Counted from the stretch's first letter, positions 1 through 13,872 are shown. The stretch is 64,000 bases of DNA from Sepiola atlantica (GCA_963556195.1 CAUVYP010000244.1:1984001-2048000), one strand, 5' to 3'. Made by a program: numbers and translations. The notes: generated by a model not told the origin, from the sequence alone.

Positions 1-33
1 AGTCCTGAATAGGCCTCATCTACTGAAGTACCA

Positions 34-1892
34 AGTTTCAGAAGTGCAGCTCTTGTACTGCCGGAGATATGTCGATACAAACTGAATACGCAAAACATCA
101 ACAAAATTTAGCGCGTTTTAAAGTTGATATCGCTTTTGTTTATAACTTTCACATTTATTCGAATTGTGCAACGAAACTTTGCAGACAGTCTCAAATAGGC
201 TTTTTCTGCTGAAGTACCAAGTTTCAGAAGTGCACCTCTTGTACTGCCGGAGATATGTCGATACAAACTGAATACGCAAAACATCAACAAAATTTAGCGC
301 GTTTTAAAGTTGATATCGCTTTTGTTTATAACTTCCAGATTTTTTCGTATTGTGCAACGAAACTTTGCAGACAGTCGCGGAGACACATTTTCTACTGTAG
401 TACCAAGTTTCAGAAGTGCAGCTCTTGTACTGCCGGAGATATGTCGATACAAACTGAATACGCAAAACATCAACAAAATTTAGCGCGTTTAAAAGTTGAT
501 ATCGCTTTTGTTTATAACTTCCACATTTATTCGAATTGTGCAACGAAACTTTGCAGACAGTCGCGGAGACACATTTTCTACTGAAGTACCAAGTCTCAGA
601 AGTGCAGCTCTTGTACTGCCGGAGATATGTCGATACAAACTGAATACGCAAAACATCAACAAAATTTAGCGCGTTTTAAAGTTGATATCGCTTTGGTTTA
701 TAACTTCCACATTTATTCGAATTGTGCCACGAAACTTTTCAGACAGTCGCGGAGACACATTTTCCACTGTAGTACCAAGTTTCAGAAGTGCAGTTCTTGT
801 ACTGTCGGAGATATGTCGATACAAACTGAATACGCAAAACATCAACAAAATTTAGCGCGTTTTAAAGTTGATATCGCTTTTGTTTATAACTTCCACATTT
901 ATTCGAATTGTGCAACGAAACTTTGCAGACAGTCGCGGAGACACATTTTCTACTGAAGTACTAAGTTTCAGAAGTGCAACTCTTGTACTGCCGGAGATAT
1001 GTCGATACAAACTGAATACGCAAAACATCAACAAAATTTAGCGCGTTTTAAAGTTGATATCGCCTTTGTTTATAACTTCCACGTTTATTCGAATTGTGCA
1101 ACGAAACTTTGCAGACAGTCGCGGAGACACATGTTCTATTGAAGTACCAAGTTTCAGAAGTGCAGCTCGTGTACTGCCGGAGATATGTCGATACAAACTG
1201 AATACGCAAAACATGAAAAAATTTAGCGCGTTTTAAAGTTAATATCGCTTTTGTTTATAACTTCCACATTCATTCGAATTGTGCAAAGAAACTTTGCAGA
1301 CAGTCTCGAATAGGCCTTTTCTACTGAAGTACCAAGTTTTAGAAGTGCAGCTCTTGTACTGCCGGAGATATGTCGACACAAACTGAATACGCAAAACATC
1401 AACAAAATTTAGCGCGTTTGAAAGTTGATATCGCTTTTGTTTATAACTTCCACATTTATTCGAATTGTGCAACGAAACTTTGCAGACAGTCTCGAATAGG
1501 ACTTTTCTACTGAAGTACCAAGTTTCAGAAGTGCAGCTCTTGTACTGCCGGAGATATGTCGATACAAACTGAATACGCAAAACATCAACAAAATTTAGCG
1601 CGTTTTAAAGTTGATATCGCTTTTGTTTATAACTTCCACATTTATTCGTATTGCGCCACGAAACTTTGCAGACAGTCGCTGAGACACATTTTCTACTGAA
1701 GTACCAAGTTTCAGAAGTGCAGCTCTTGTACTGCCGGAGATATGTCGATACAAACTGAATACGCAAAACATCAACAAAATTTAGCGCGTTTTAAAGTTGA
1801 TATCGCTTTTGTTTATAACTTCCACATTTATTCGAATTGTGCCACGAAACTTTGCAGACAGTCGCGGAGACACATGTTCTACTGCAGTACCA
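34..1892. repeat. 10-monomer higher-order repeat, copy A1
   Basis: A unit of 1859 bp (10 x 186 - 1) is shared with the next entry. Rare variants recur in the same order and spacing: CAAATAGGCTTTTTCTGCTG near 192, AGATTTTTTCG near 338, GTTTAAAAG near 488, GTCTCAGAAG near 592, CACTTTTCAGACAG-type changes near 734, and the deletion-bearing ACATGAAAAAA at 1211-1220. The left breakpoint lies within the first ~190 bases, because the opening T-class box is not repeated at the matching place in copy A2. Confidence 0.85.
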
Positions 1893-3751
1893 AGTTTCAG
1901 AAGTGCAGCTCTTGTACTGCCGGAGATATGTCGATACAAACTGAATACGCAAAACATCAACAAAATTTAGCGCGTTTTAAAGTTGATATCGCTTTTGTTT
2001 ATAACTTTCACATTTATTCGAATTGTGCAACGAAACTTTGCAGACAGTCTCAAATAGGCTTTTTCTGCTGAAGTACCAAGTTTCAGAAGTGCACCTCTTG
2101 TACTGCCGGAGATATGTCGATACAAACTGAATACGCAAAACATCAACAAAATTTAGCGCGTTTTAAAGTTGATATCGCTTTTGTTTATAACTTCCAGATT
2201 TTTTCGTATTGTGCAACGAAACTTTGCAGACAGTCGCGGAGACACATTTTCTACTGAAGTACCAAGTTTCAGAAGTGCAGCTCTTGTACTGCCGGAGATA
2301 TGTCGATACAAACTGAATACGCAAAACATCAACAAAATTTAGCGCGTTTAAAAGTTGATATCGCTTTTGTTTATAACTTCCACATTTATTCGAATTGTGC
2401 AACGAAACTTTGCAGACAGTCGCGGAGACACATTTTCTACTGAAGTACCAAGTCTCAGAAGTGCAGCTCTTGTACTGCCGGAGATATGTCGATACAAACT
2501 GAATACGCAAAACATCAACAAAATTTAGCGCGTTTTAAAGTTGATATCGCTTTGGTTTATAACTTCCATATTTATTCGAATTGTGCCACGAAACTTTTCA
2601 GACAGTCGCGGAGACACATTTTCCACTGTAGTACCAAGTTTCAGAAGTGCAGTTCTTGTACTGTCGGAGATATGTCGATACAAACTGAATACGCAAAACA
2701 TCAACAAAATTTAGCGCGTTTTAAAGTTGATATCGCTTTTGTTTATAACTTCCACATTTATTCGAATTGTGCAACGAAACTTTGCAGACAGTCGCGGAGA
2801 CACATTTTCTACTGAAGTACTAAGTTTCAGAAGTGCAACTCTTGTACTGCCGGAGATATGTCGATACAAACTGAATACGCAAAACATCAACAAAATTTAG
2901 CGCGTTTTAAAGTTGATATCGCTTTTGTTTATAACTTCCACGTTTATTCGAATTGTGCAACGAAACTTTGCAGACAGTCGCGGAGACACATGTTCTATTT
3001 AAGTACCAAGTTTCAGAAGTGCAGCTCGTGTACTGCCGGAGATATGTCGATACAAACTGAATACGCAAAACATGAAAAAATTTAGCGCGTTTTAAAGTTA
3101 ATATCGCTTTTGTTTATAACTTCCACATTCATTCGAATTGTGCAAAGAAACTTTGCAGACAGTCTCGAATAGGCCTTTTCTACTGAAGTACCAAGTTTTA
3201 GAAGTGCAGCTCTTGTACTGCCGGAGATATGTCGACACAAACTGAATACGCAAAACATCAACAAAATTTAGCGCGTTTTAAAGTTGATATCGCTTTTGTT
3301 TATAACTTCCACATTTATTCGAATTGTGCAACGAAACTTTGCAGACAGTCTCGAATAGGACTTTTCTACTGAAGTACCAAGTTTCAGAAGTGCAGCTCTT
3401 GTACTGCCGGAGATATGTCGATACAAACTGAATACGCAAAACATCAACAAAATTTAGCGCGTTTTAAAGTTGATATCGCTTTTGTTTATAACTTCCACAT
3501 TTATTCGTATTGCGCCACGAAACTTTGCAGACAGTCGCTGAGACACATTTTCTACTGAAGTACCAAGTTTCAGAAGTGCAGCTCTTGTACTGCCGGAGAT
3601 ATGTCGATACAAACTGAATACGCAAAACATCAACAAAATTTAGCGCGTTTTAAAGTTGATATCGCTTTTGTTTATAACTTCCACATTTATTCGAATTGTG
3701 CCACGAAACTTTGCAGACAGTCGCGGAGACACATGTTCTACTGCAGTACCA
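1893..3751. repeat. 10-monomer higher-order repeat, copy A2
   Basis: This is the tandem copy of A1 at offset +1859. It repeats all the rare markers of A1, including the one-base deletion at 3071-3080. I noticed five differences: 396 versus 2255 (GTAG/GAAG), 708 versus 2569 (CACATT/CATATT), 1064 versus 2923 (CGCC/CGCT), 1140 versus 2999 (TTGAAG/TTTAAG), and 1420 versus 3279 (GTTTGAAAG/GTTTTAAAG). Identity is therefore around 99.7%. Matching fades after roughly 3750-3870. Confidence 0.85.
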
Positions 3752-3904
3752 AGTTTCAGAAGTGCAGCTCTTGTACTGCCGGAGATATGTCGATACAAAC
3801 TGAATACGCAAAACATCAACAAAATTTAGCGCGTTTTAAAGTTGATATCGCTTTTGTTTATAACTTCCACATTTATTCGAATTGTGCAACGAAACTTTGC
3901 AGAC

Positions 3905-5492
3905 AGTCCTTAATAGGCCTCCTCTACTGAAGTACCAAGTTTCAGAAGTGCAGCTCTTGTACTGCCGGAGATATGTCGATACAAACTGAATACGCAAAAC
4001 ATCAACAAGATTTAGCGCCTTTTAAAGTTGATATCGCTTTTGTTTATAACTTCCACATTTATTCGAATTGTGCAACGAAACTTTGCAGACAGTCGCGGAG
4101 ACACATTTTCGACTGAAGTACCAAGTTTCAGAAGTGCAGCTCTTGTACTGTCGGAGATATGTCGATACAAACTGAATACGCAAAACATCAACAAAATTTA
4201 GCGCGTTTTAAAGTTGATATCGCTTTTGTTTATAACTTCCACATTTATTCGAATTGTGCAACGAAACTTTGCAGACAGTAGCGGAGACACATTTTCTACT
4301 GAAGTACCAAGTTTAAGAAGTGCAACTCTTGTACTGCCGGAGATATGTCGATACAAACTGAATACGTAAAACATCAACAAAATTTAGCGCGTTTTAAAGT
4401 TGATATCGCTTTTGTTCATAACTTCCACATTTATTCGAATTGTGCCACGAAACTTTGCAGACAGTCGCGGAGACACATGTTCTACTGAAGTACCAAGTTT
4501 CAGAAGTGCAGCTCTTGTACTGCCGGAGATATGTCGATACAAACTGAATACGCAAAACATCAACAAAATTTAGCGCGTTTTAAAGTTGATATCGCTTTTG
4601 TTTATAACTTCCACATTTATTCGAATTGTGCAACGAAACTTTGCAGACAGTCGCGGAGACACATGTTCTACTGAAGTACCAAGTTTCAGAAGTGCAACTC
4701 TTGTACTGCCGGAGATATGTCGATACAAACTGAATACGCAAAACATCAACAAAATTTAGCGCGTTTTCAAGTTGATATCGCTTTTGTTTATAACTTCCAC
4801 ATTTATTCGAATTGTGCAACGAAACTTTGCAGACAGTCGCGGAGACACATGTTCTACTGAAGTACCAAGTTTCAGAAGTGCAGCTCTTGTACTGCCGGAG
4901 ATATGTCGATACAAACTGAATACGCAAAACATCAACAAAATTTAGCGCGTTTCAAAGTTGATATCGCTTTTGTTTATAACTTCCACATTTATTCGAATTG
5001 TGCAACGAAACTTTGTAGACAGTCGCGGAGACACATTTTCTACTGAAGTATTTAGTTTCAGAAGTGCAGCTGTTGTACTGCCGGAGATATGTCGATACAA
5101 ACTGAATACGCAAAACATCAACAAAATTTAGCGCGTTTTAAAGTTGATATCGCTTTTGTTTATATCTTCTACATTAATTCGAATTGTGCAACGAAACTTT
5201 GCAGACAGTCGCGAATAGGCCTCCTCTACTGAAGTACAAAGTTTCAGAAGTGCAGCTCTTGTACTGCCGGAGATATGTCGATACAAACTGAATACGCAAA
5301 ACATCAACAAGATTTAGCGCCTTTTAAAGTTGATATCGCTTTTGTTTATAACTTCCACATTTATTCGAATTGTGCAACGAAACTTTGCAGACAGTCGCGG
5401 AGACACATTTTCGACTGAAGTACCAAGTTTCAGAAGTGCAGCTCTTGTACTGTCGGAGATATGTCGATACAAACTGAATACGCAAAACATCA
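3905..5492. repeat. G-rich stretch flanked by paired T-like monomers, 7 monomers apart
   Basis: A T-like box (AATAGGCCTCCTC) near 3908 is followed by a G-class monomer with AAGATTTAGCGCC and CATTTTCGACTG. The same pair recurs 1302 bp (7 x 186) later, near 5213 and 5311. Between them lie six consecutive G-class monomers, three with ACATGTTC. Only about 280-300 bp is clearly matched, so this is either a short duplicate or the residue of a 7-mer unit. Confidence 0.6.
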
Positions 5493-5502
5493 ACAAAATT
5501 TA

Positions 5503-6059
5503 GCGCGTTTTAAAGTTGATATCGCTTTTGTTTATAACTTTCACATTTATTCGAATTGTGCAACGAAACTTTGCAGACAGTCTCAAATAGGCCTTTTCCG
5601 CTGAAGTACCAAGTTTCAGAAGTGCACCTCTTGTACTGCCGGAGATATGTCGATACAAACTGAATACGCAAAACATCAACAAAATTTAGCGCGTTTTAAA
5701 GTTGATATCGCTTTTGTTTATGACTTCCACATTTTTTCGTATTGTGCAACGAAACTTCGCAGACAGTCGCGGAGACACATTTACTACTGAAGTACCAAGT
5801 TTCAGAAGTGCAGCTCTTGTACTGCCGGAGATATGTCGATACAAACTGAATACGCAAAACATCAACAAAATTTAGCACGTTTTAAAGTTGATATCGCTTT
5901 TGTTTATAACTTCCACATTTATTCGAATTGTGCAACGAAACTTTGCAGACAGTCGCGGAGACACATTTTCTACTGAAGTACCAAGTTCAGTAGTGCAGCT
6001 CTTGTACTGCCGGAGATATGTCGATACAAACTGAATACGCAAAACATCAACAAAGTTTA
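5503..6059. repeat. Ordinary satellite monomers with an A-block marker
   Basis: An S-class monomer with CAAATAGGCC and GCACCTC (5503-5688) resembles the marker monomer of blocks A1 and A2. It is followed by two G-class monomers. The second of these carries a one-base deletion plus a substitution (AAGTTCAGTAG at 5983-5993). This deletion was apparently not propagated elsewhere in the window. Confidence 0.7.
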
Positions 6060-9000
6060 GCGCGTTTTAAAGTTGATATCGCTTTTGTTTATAACTTCCA
6101 CATTTATTCGAATTGTGCCACGAAACTTTGCAGACAGTCGCGGAGACACATTTTCTACTGAAGTACCAAGTTTCAGAAGTGCAGCTCTTGTACTGTCGGA
6201 GATATGTCGATACAAACTGAATACGCAAAACTTCAACAAAATTTAGCGCGTTTTAAAGTTGATATCGCTTTTGTTTATAACTTCCACATTTATTCGAATT
6301 GTGCAACGAAACTTTGCAGACAGTCGCGGAGACACATTTTCAACTGAAGTACCAAGTTTCAGAAGTGCAACTCTTGTACTGCCGGAGATATGTCGATACA
6401 AACTGAATACGCAAAACATCAACAAAATTTAGCGCGTTTTAAAGTTGATATCGCTTTTGTTTATAACTTCTACGTTTATTCGAATTGTGCAACGAAACTT
6501 TGCAGACAGTCGCGGAGACACATGTTCTATTGAAGTACCAAGTTTCAGAAGTGCAGCTCTTGTACTGCCGGAGATATGTCGATACAAACTGAATACGCAA
6601 AACATCAACAAAATTTAGCGCGTTTTAAAGTTGATATCGCTTTTGTTTATAACTTCCACATTTATTCGAATTGTGCATCGAAACTTTGCAGACAGTCGCG
6701 GAGACACATTTTCTACTGAAGTACCAAGTTTCAGAAGTGCAGCTCTTGTACTGCCGGAGATATGTCGATACAAACTGAATACGCAAAACATGAAAAATTT
6801 TAGCGCGTTTTAAAGTTGATATCGCTTTTGTTTATAACTTCCACATTTATTCGAATTGTGCAACGAAACTTTGCAGACAGTCTCGAATAGGCCTTTTCTA
6901 CTGAAGTACCAAAGTTTCAGAAGTGCAGCTCTTGTACTGCCGGAGATATGTCGATACAAACTGAATACGCAAAACATCAACAAAATTTAGCGCGTTTTAA
7001 AGTTGATATCGCTTTTGTTTATAACTTCTACATTTATTCGAATTGTGCCACGAAACTTTGCAGACAGTCGCGGAGACACATGTTCTACTGCAGTACCAAG
7101 TTTCAGAAGTGCAGCTCTTGTACTGCCGGAGATATGTCGATACAAACTGAATACGCAAAACATCAACAAAATTTAGCGCGTTTTAAAGTTGATATCGCTT
7201 TTGTTTATAACTTCCACGTTTATTCGAATTGTGCAACGAAACTTTGCAGACAGTCGCGGAGACACATGTTCTATTGAAGTACCAAGTTTCAGAAGTGCAG
7301 CTCTTGTACTGCCGGAGATATGTCGATACAAACTGAATACGCAAAACATCAACAAAATTTAGCGCGTTTTAAAGTTGATATCGCTTTTGTTTATAACTTC
7401 CACATTTATTCGAATTGTGCCACGAAACTTTGCAGACAGTCGCGGAGACACATGTTCTACTGCAGTACCAAGTTTCAGAAGTGCAGCTCTTGTACTGCCG
7501 GAGATATGTCGATACAAACTGAATACGCAAAACATCAACAAAATTTAGCGCGTTTTAAAGTTGATATCGCTTTTGTTTATAACTTCCACATTTATTCGAA
7601 TTGTGCAACGAAACTTTGCAGACAGTCTCGAATAGGCCTTTTCTACTGAAGTACCAAAGTTTCAGAAGTGCAGCTCTTTTACTGCCGGAGATATGTCGAT
7701 ACAAACTGAATACGCAAAACATCAACAAAATTTAGCGCGTTTTAAAGTTGATATCGCTTTTGTTTATAACTTCCACATTTATTCGAATTGTGCCACGAAA
7801 CTTTGCAGACAGTCGCGGAGACACATGTTCTACTGCAGTACTAAGTTTCAGAAGTGCAGCTCTTGTACTGCCGGAGATATGTCGATACAAACTGAATACG
7901 CAAAACATCAACAAAATTTAGCGCGTTTTAAAGTTGATATCGCTTTTGTTTATAACTTCCACATTTATTCGGATTGTGCAACGAAACTTTGCAGACAGTC
8001 CTGAAGAGGCCTCCTCTACTGAAGTATTAAGTTTCAGAAGTGCAGCTTTTGTACTGCCGGAGATATGTCGATACAAACTGAATACGCAAAACATCAACAA
8101 GATTTAGCGCGTTTTAAAGTTGATATCGCTTTTGTTTATAACTTCCACATTTATTCGAATTGTGCAACGAAACTTTGCAGACAGTCGCGGAGACACATTT
8201 TCTACTTAAGTACCAAGTTTCAGAAGTGCAGCTCTTGTACTGCCGGAGACATGTCGATACAAACTGAATACGCAAAACATCACCAAAATTTAGCGCGTTT
8301 TAAAGTTGATATCGCTTTTGTTTATAACTTCCACAATTATTCGAATTGTGCAACGAAACTTTGCAGACAGTCGTGGAGACACATTTTCTACTGAAGTACC
8401 AAGTTTCAGAAGTGCAGCTCTTGTACTGCCGGAGATATGTCGATACAAACTGAATACGCAAAACATCAACAAAATTTAGCGCGTTTTAAAGTTGATATCG
8501 CTTTTGTTTATAACTTCCACATTTATTCGAATTGTGCCACGAAACTTTGCAGACAGTCTCGAATAGGCCTTTTCTACTGAAGTACCAAGTTTCAGAAGTG
8601 CAGCTCTTGTACTGCCGGAGATATGTCGATACAAACTGAATACGCAAAACATCAACAAAATTTAGCGCGTTTTAAAGTTGATATCGCTTTTGTTTATAAC
8701 TTCCACATTTATTCGAATTGTGCCACGAAACTTTGCAGACAGTCGCGGAGACACATTTTCTACTGATGTACCAAGTTTCAGAAGTGCAGCTCTTGTACTG
8801 CCAGAGATATGTCGATACAAACTGAATACTCAAAACATAAACAAAATTTAGCGCGTTTTAAAGTTGATATCGCTTTTGTTTATAACTTCCACATTTATTC
8901 GAATTGTGCAACGAAACTTTGCAGACAGTCGCGGAGACACATTTTCTACTGAAGTACCAAGTTTCAGAAGTGCAGCTCTTGTACTGCCGGAGATATGTCG

Positions 9001-9221
9001 ATACAAACTGAATACGCAAAACATCAACAAAATTTAGCGCGTTTTAAAGTTGATATCGCTTTTGTTTATAACTTCCACATTTATTCGAATTGTGCAACGA
9101 AACTTTGCAGACAGTCTCGAATAGGCCTTTTCTACTGAAGTAACAAGTTTCAGAAGTGCAGCTCTTGTACTGCCGGAGATATGTCGATACAAACTGAATA
9201 CGCAAAACATCAACAAAATTT
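6060..9221. repeat. ~17-monomer segment, copy C1 (long form)
   Basis: This segment matches 9409-11823 in two registers: 6060-7175 at offset +3349 and about 7548-9221 at offset +2604/2605. Shared markers are the ACATGAAAAA monomer (6791-6800), ACCAAAGTTTC one-base insertions (6911, 7657), CACGTTTATTC, ACATGTTCTACTGCAG monomers, CCTGAAGAGGCC near 8000, CCACAATTATTC near 8333, GCCAGAG near 8810, and GTAACAAG near 9140. The offset difference of 745 bp means four extra monomers in this copy. Confidence 0.8.
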
Positions 9222-9408
9222 AGCGCGTTTTAAAGTTGATATCGCTTTTGTTTATAACTTCCACATTTATTCGAATTGTGCCACGAAACTTTGCAGACAG
9301 TCGCGGAGACACATTTTCTACTGAAGTACCAAGTTTCAGAAGTGCAGCTGTTGTACTGCCGGAGATATGTCGATACAAACTGAATACGCAAAACATCAAC
9401 AAAATTTA

Positions 9409-11823
9409 GCGCGTTTTAAAGTTGATATCGCTTTTGTTTATAACTTCCACATTTATTCGAATTGTGCCACGAAACTTTGCAGACAGTCGCGGAGACACAT
9501 TTTCTACTGAAGTACTAAGTTTCAGAAGTGCAGCTCTTGTACTGTCGGAGATATGTCGATACAAACTGAATACGCAAAACATCAACAAAATTTAGCGCGT
9601 TTTAAAGTTGATATCGCTTTTGTTTATAACTTCCACATTTATTCGAATTGTGCAACGAAACTTTGCAGACAGTCGCGGAGACACATTTTCTACTGAAGTA
9701 CCAAGTTTCAGAAGTGCAACTCTTGTACTGCCGGAGATATGTCGATACAAACTGAATACGCATAACATCAACAAAATTTAGCGCGTTTTAAAGTTGATAT
9801 CGCTTTTGTTTATAACTTCCACGTTTATTCGAATTGTGCAACGAAACTTTGCAGACAGTCGCGGAGACACATGTTCTATTAGAGTACCAAGTTTCAGAAG
9901 TGCAGCTCTTGTACTGCCGGAGATATGTCGATACAAACTGAATACGCAAAACATCAACAAAATTTAGCGCGTTTTAAAGTTGATATCGCTTTTGTTTATA
10001 ACTTCCACATTTATTCGAATTGTGCATCGAAACTTTGCAGACAGTCGCGGAGACACATTTTGTACTGAAGTACCAAGTTTCAGAAGTGCAGCTCTTGTAC
10101 TGCCGGAGATATGTCGATACAAACTGAATACGCAAAACATGAAAAAATTTAGCGCGTTTTAAAGTTGATATCGCTTTTGTTTATAACTTCCACATTTATT
10201 CGAATTGTGCAACGAAACTTTGCAGACAGTCTCGAATAGGCCTTTTCTACTGAAGTACCAAAGTTTCAGAAGTGCAGCTCTTGTACTGCCGGAGATATGT
10301 CGATACAAACTGAATACGCAAAACATCAACAAAATTTAGCGCGTTTTAAAGTTGATATCGCTTTTGTTTATGACTTCCACATTTATTCGAATTGTGCCAC
10401 GAAACTTTGCAGACAGTCGCGGAGACACATGTTCTACTGCAGTACCAAGTTTCAGAAGTGCAGCTCTTGTACTGCCGGAGATATGTCGATACAAACTGAA
10501 TACGCAAAACATCAACAAAATTTAGCGCGTTTTAAAGTTGATATCGCTTTTGTTTATAACTTCCACATTTATTCGAATTGTGCAACGAAACTTTGCAGAC
10601 AGTCCTGAAGAGGCCTCCTCTACTGAAGTATTAAGTTTCAGAAGTGCAGCTGTTGTACTGCCGGAGATATGTCGATACAAACTGAGTACGCAAAACATCA
10701 ACAAGATTTAGCGCGTTTTAAAGTTGATATCGCTTTTGTTTATAACTTCCACATTTATTCGAATTGTGCAACGAAACTTTGCAGACAGTCGCGGAGACAC
10801 ATTTTCTACTGAAGTACCAAGTTTCAGAAGTGCAGCTCTTGTACTGCCGGAGACATGTCGATACAAACTGAATACGCAAAACATCACCAAAATTTAGCGC
10901 GTTTTAAAGTTGATATCGCTTTTGTTTATAACTTCCACAATTATTCGAATTGTGCAACGAAACTTTGCAGACAGTCGCGGAGACACATTTTCTACTGAAG
11001 TACCAAGTTTCAGAAGTGCAGCTCTTGTACTGCCGGAGATATGTCGATACAAACTGAATACGCAAAACATCAACAAAATTTAGCGCGTTTTAAAGTTGAT
11101 ATCGCTTTTGTTTATAACTTCCACATTTATTCGAATTGTGCCACGAAACTTTGCAGACAGTCTCGAATAGGCCTTTTCTACTGAAGTACCAAGTTTCAGA
11201 AGTGCAGCTCTTGTACTGCCGGAGATATGTCGATACAAACTGAATACGCAAAACATCAACAAAATTTAGCGCGTTTTAAAGTTGATATCGCTTTTGTTTA
11301 TAACTTCCACATTTATTCGAATTGTGCCACGAAACTTTGCAGACAGTCGCGGAGACACATTTTCTACTGAAGTACCAAGTTTCAGAAGTGCAGCTCTTGT
11401 ACTGCCAGAGATATGTCGATACAAACTGAATACTCAAAACATCAACAAAATTTAGCGCGTTTTAAAGTTGATATCGCTTTTGTTTATAACTTCCACATTT
11501 ATTCGAATTGTGCAACGAAACTTTGCAGACAGTCGCGGAGACACATTTTCTACTGAAGTACCAAGTTTCAGAAGTGCAGCTCTTGTACTGCCGGAGATAT
11601 GTCGATACAAACTGAATACGCAAAACATCAACAAAATTTAGCGCGTTTTAAAGTTGATATCGCTTTTGTTTATAACTTCCACATTTATTCGAATTGTGCA
11701 ACGAAACTTTGCAGACAGTCTCGAATAGGCCTTTTCTACTGAAGTAACAAGTTTCAGAAGTGCAGCTCTTGTACTGCCGGAGATATGTCGATACAAACTG
11801 AATACGCAAAACATCAACAAAAT
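9409..11823. repeat. ~13-monomer segment, copy C2 (short form)
   Basis: This is the counterpart of C1, lacking four monomers equivalent to 6990-7734. It keeps the same marker order: ACATGAAAAAA at 10137-10147, inserted ACCAAAG near 10259, CTACTGCAG near 10436, CCTGAAGAGG near 10604, ACAATTATTC near 10937, GCCAGAG near 11404 and GTAACAAG near 11744. Private differences include CATAAC near 9761, shared only with 25941 and 27615, and ATTAGAGTACC near 9878. Confidence 0.8.
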
Positions 11824-12756
11824 TTAGCGCGTTTTAAAGTTGATATCGCTTTTGTGTATAACTTCCACATTTATTCGAATTGTGCAACGAAACTTTGCAA
11901 ACAGTCTCGAATAGGCCTTTTCTACTGAAGTACCAAGTTTCAGAAGTGCAGCTCTTGTACTGCCGGAGATATGTCGATACAAACTGAATACGCAAAACAT
12001 CAACAAAATTTAGCGCGTTTTAATGTTGATATCGCTTTTGTTTATAACTTCCACATTTATTCGAATTGTGCCACGAAACTTTGCAGACAGTCTCAAATAG
12101 GCCTTTTCTACTGAAGTACCAAGTTTCAGAAGTGCAGCTCTTGTACTGCCGGAGATATGTCGATACAAACTGAATACGCAAAACATCAACAAAATTTAGC
12201 GCGTTTTAAAGTTGATATCGCTTTTGTTTATAACTTCCACATTTATTCGAATTGTGCAACGAAACTTTGCAGACAGTCTCGAATAGGCCTTTTCTACTGA
12301 AGTAACAAGTTTCAGAAGTGCAGCTCTTGTACTGCCGGAGATATGTCGATACAAACTGAATACGCAAAACATCAACAAGATTTAGCGCGTTTTAAAGTTG
12401 ATATCGCTTTTGTTTATAACTTCCACATTTATTCGAATTGTGCCACGAAACTTTGCAGACAGTCGCGGAGACACATTTTCTACTGAAGTACCAAGTTTCA
12501 GAAGTGCAGCTGTTGTACTGCCGGAGATATGTCGATACAAACTGAATACGCAAAACATCAACAAAATTTAGCGCGTTTTAAAGTTGATATCGCTTTTGTT
12601 TATAACTTCCACATTTATTCGAATTGTGCAACGAAACTTTGCAGACAGTCTCGAATAGGCCTTTTCTACTGAGGTACCAAGTTTCAGAAGTGCAGCTCTT
12701 GTACTGCCGGAGATATGTCGATACAAACTGAATACGCAAAACATCAACAAAATTTA
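11824..12756. repeat. Transition from G-rich to S-rich satellite
   Basis: Five monomers lie between the C2 segment and the D higher-order repeat. S-class becomes the majority here. GTGTATAAC (near 11854) and GTTTTAATGTTG (near 12018) appear for the first time; both become recurrent markers further right. No non-satellite sequence marks the change. Confidence 0.75.
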
Positions 12757-13686
12757 GCGCGTTTTAAAGTTGATATCGCTTTTGTTTAAAACTTCCACAT
12801 TTATTCGAATTGTGCAACGAAACTTTGCAGACAGTCTCGAATAGGCCTTTTCTACTAAAGTACCAAGTTTCAGAAGTGCAGCTCTTTTACTGCCGGAGAT
12901 ATGTCGATACAAACTGAATACGCAAAACATCAACAAAATTTAGCGCGTTTTAAAGTTGATATCGCTTTTGTTTATAACTTCCACATTTATTCGAATTGTG
13001 CCACGAAACTTTGCAGACAGTCGCGGAGACACATTTTCTGCTGAAGTACCAAGTTTCAGAAGTGCAGCTGTTGTACTGCCGGAGATATGTCGATACAAAC
13101 TGAATACGCAAAACATCAACAAAATTTAGCGCGTTTTAAAGTTGATATCGCTTTTGTTTATAACTTCCACATTTATTCGAATTGTGCCACGAAACTTTGC
13201 AGACAGTCGCGGAGACACATTGTCTACTGAAGTACCAAGTATCAGAAGTGCATCTCTTGTACTGCCGGAGATATGTCGATACAAACTGAATACGCAAAAC
13301 ATCAACAAAATTTAGCGCGTTTTAAAGTTGATATCGCTTTTGTGTATAACTTCCACATTTATTCGAATTGTTCAACGAAACTTTGCAGACAGTCTCGAAT
13401 AGGCCTTTTCTACTGAAGTACCAAGTTTCAGAAGTGCAGCTCTTGTACTGCCGGAGATATGTCGATACAAACTGAATACGCAAAACATCAACAAAATTTA
13501 GCGCGTTTTAATGTTGATATCGCTTTTGTTTATAACTTCCACATTTATTCGAATTGTGCCACGAAACTTTGCAGACAGTCTCAAATAGGCCTTTTCTACT
13601 GGAGTACCAAGTTTCAGAAGTGCAGCTCTTGTACTGCCGGAGATATGTCGATACAAACTGAATACGCAAAACATCAACAAAATTTA

Positions 13687-13872
13687 GCGCGTTTTAAAGT
13701 TGATATCGCTTTTGTTTATAACTTCCACATTTATTCGAATTGTGCAACGAAACTTTGCAGACAGTCCTGAATAGGCCTCATCTACTGAAGTACCAAGTTT
13801 CAGAAGTGCAGCTCTTGTACTGCCGGAGATATGTCGATACAAACTGAATACGCAAAACATCAACAAGATTTA
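13687..13872 (+). repeat. Reference monomer, T-class
   Basis: This rare class reads TCCTGAATAGGCCTCATC across the variable box, differing from S-class mainly at two adjacent dinucleotides. I see it at about 4, 13766, 16183, 18601, 21018, 22692, 25110, 27156, 28830, 58395 and 63790. Related forms with CCTCCTC occur near 3908, 5213, 8000 and 10604. In the 13.7-29 kb region the spacings are 13, 13, 13, 9, 13, 11 and 9 monomers, so it works as a phase marker for the higher-order repeats. Confidence 0.9.
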
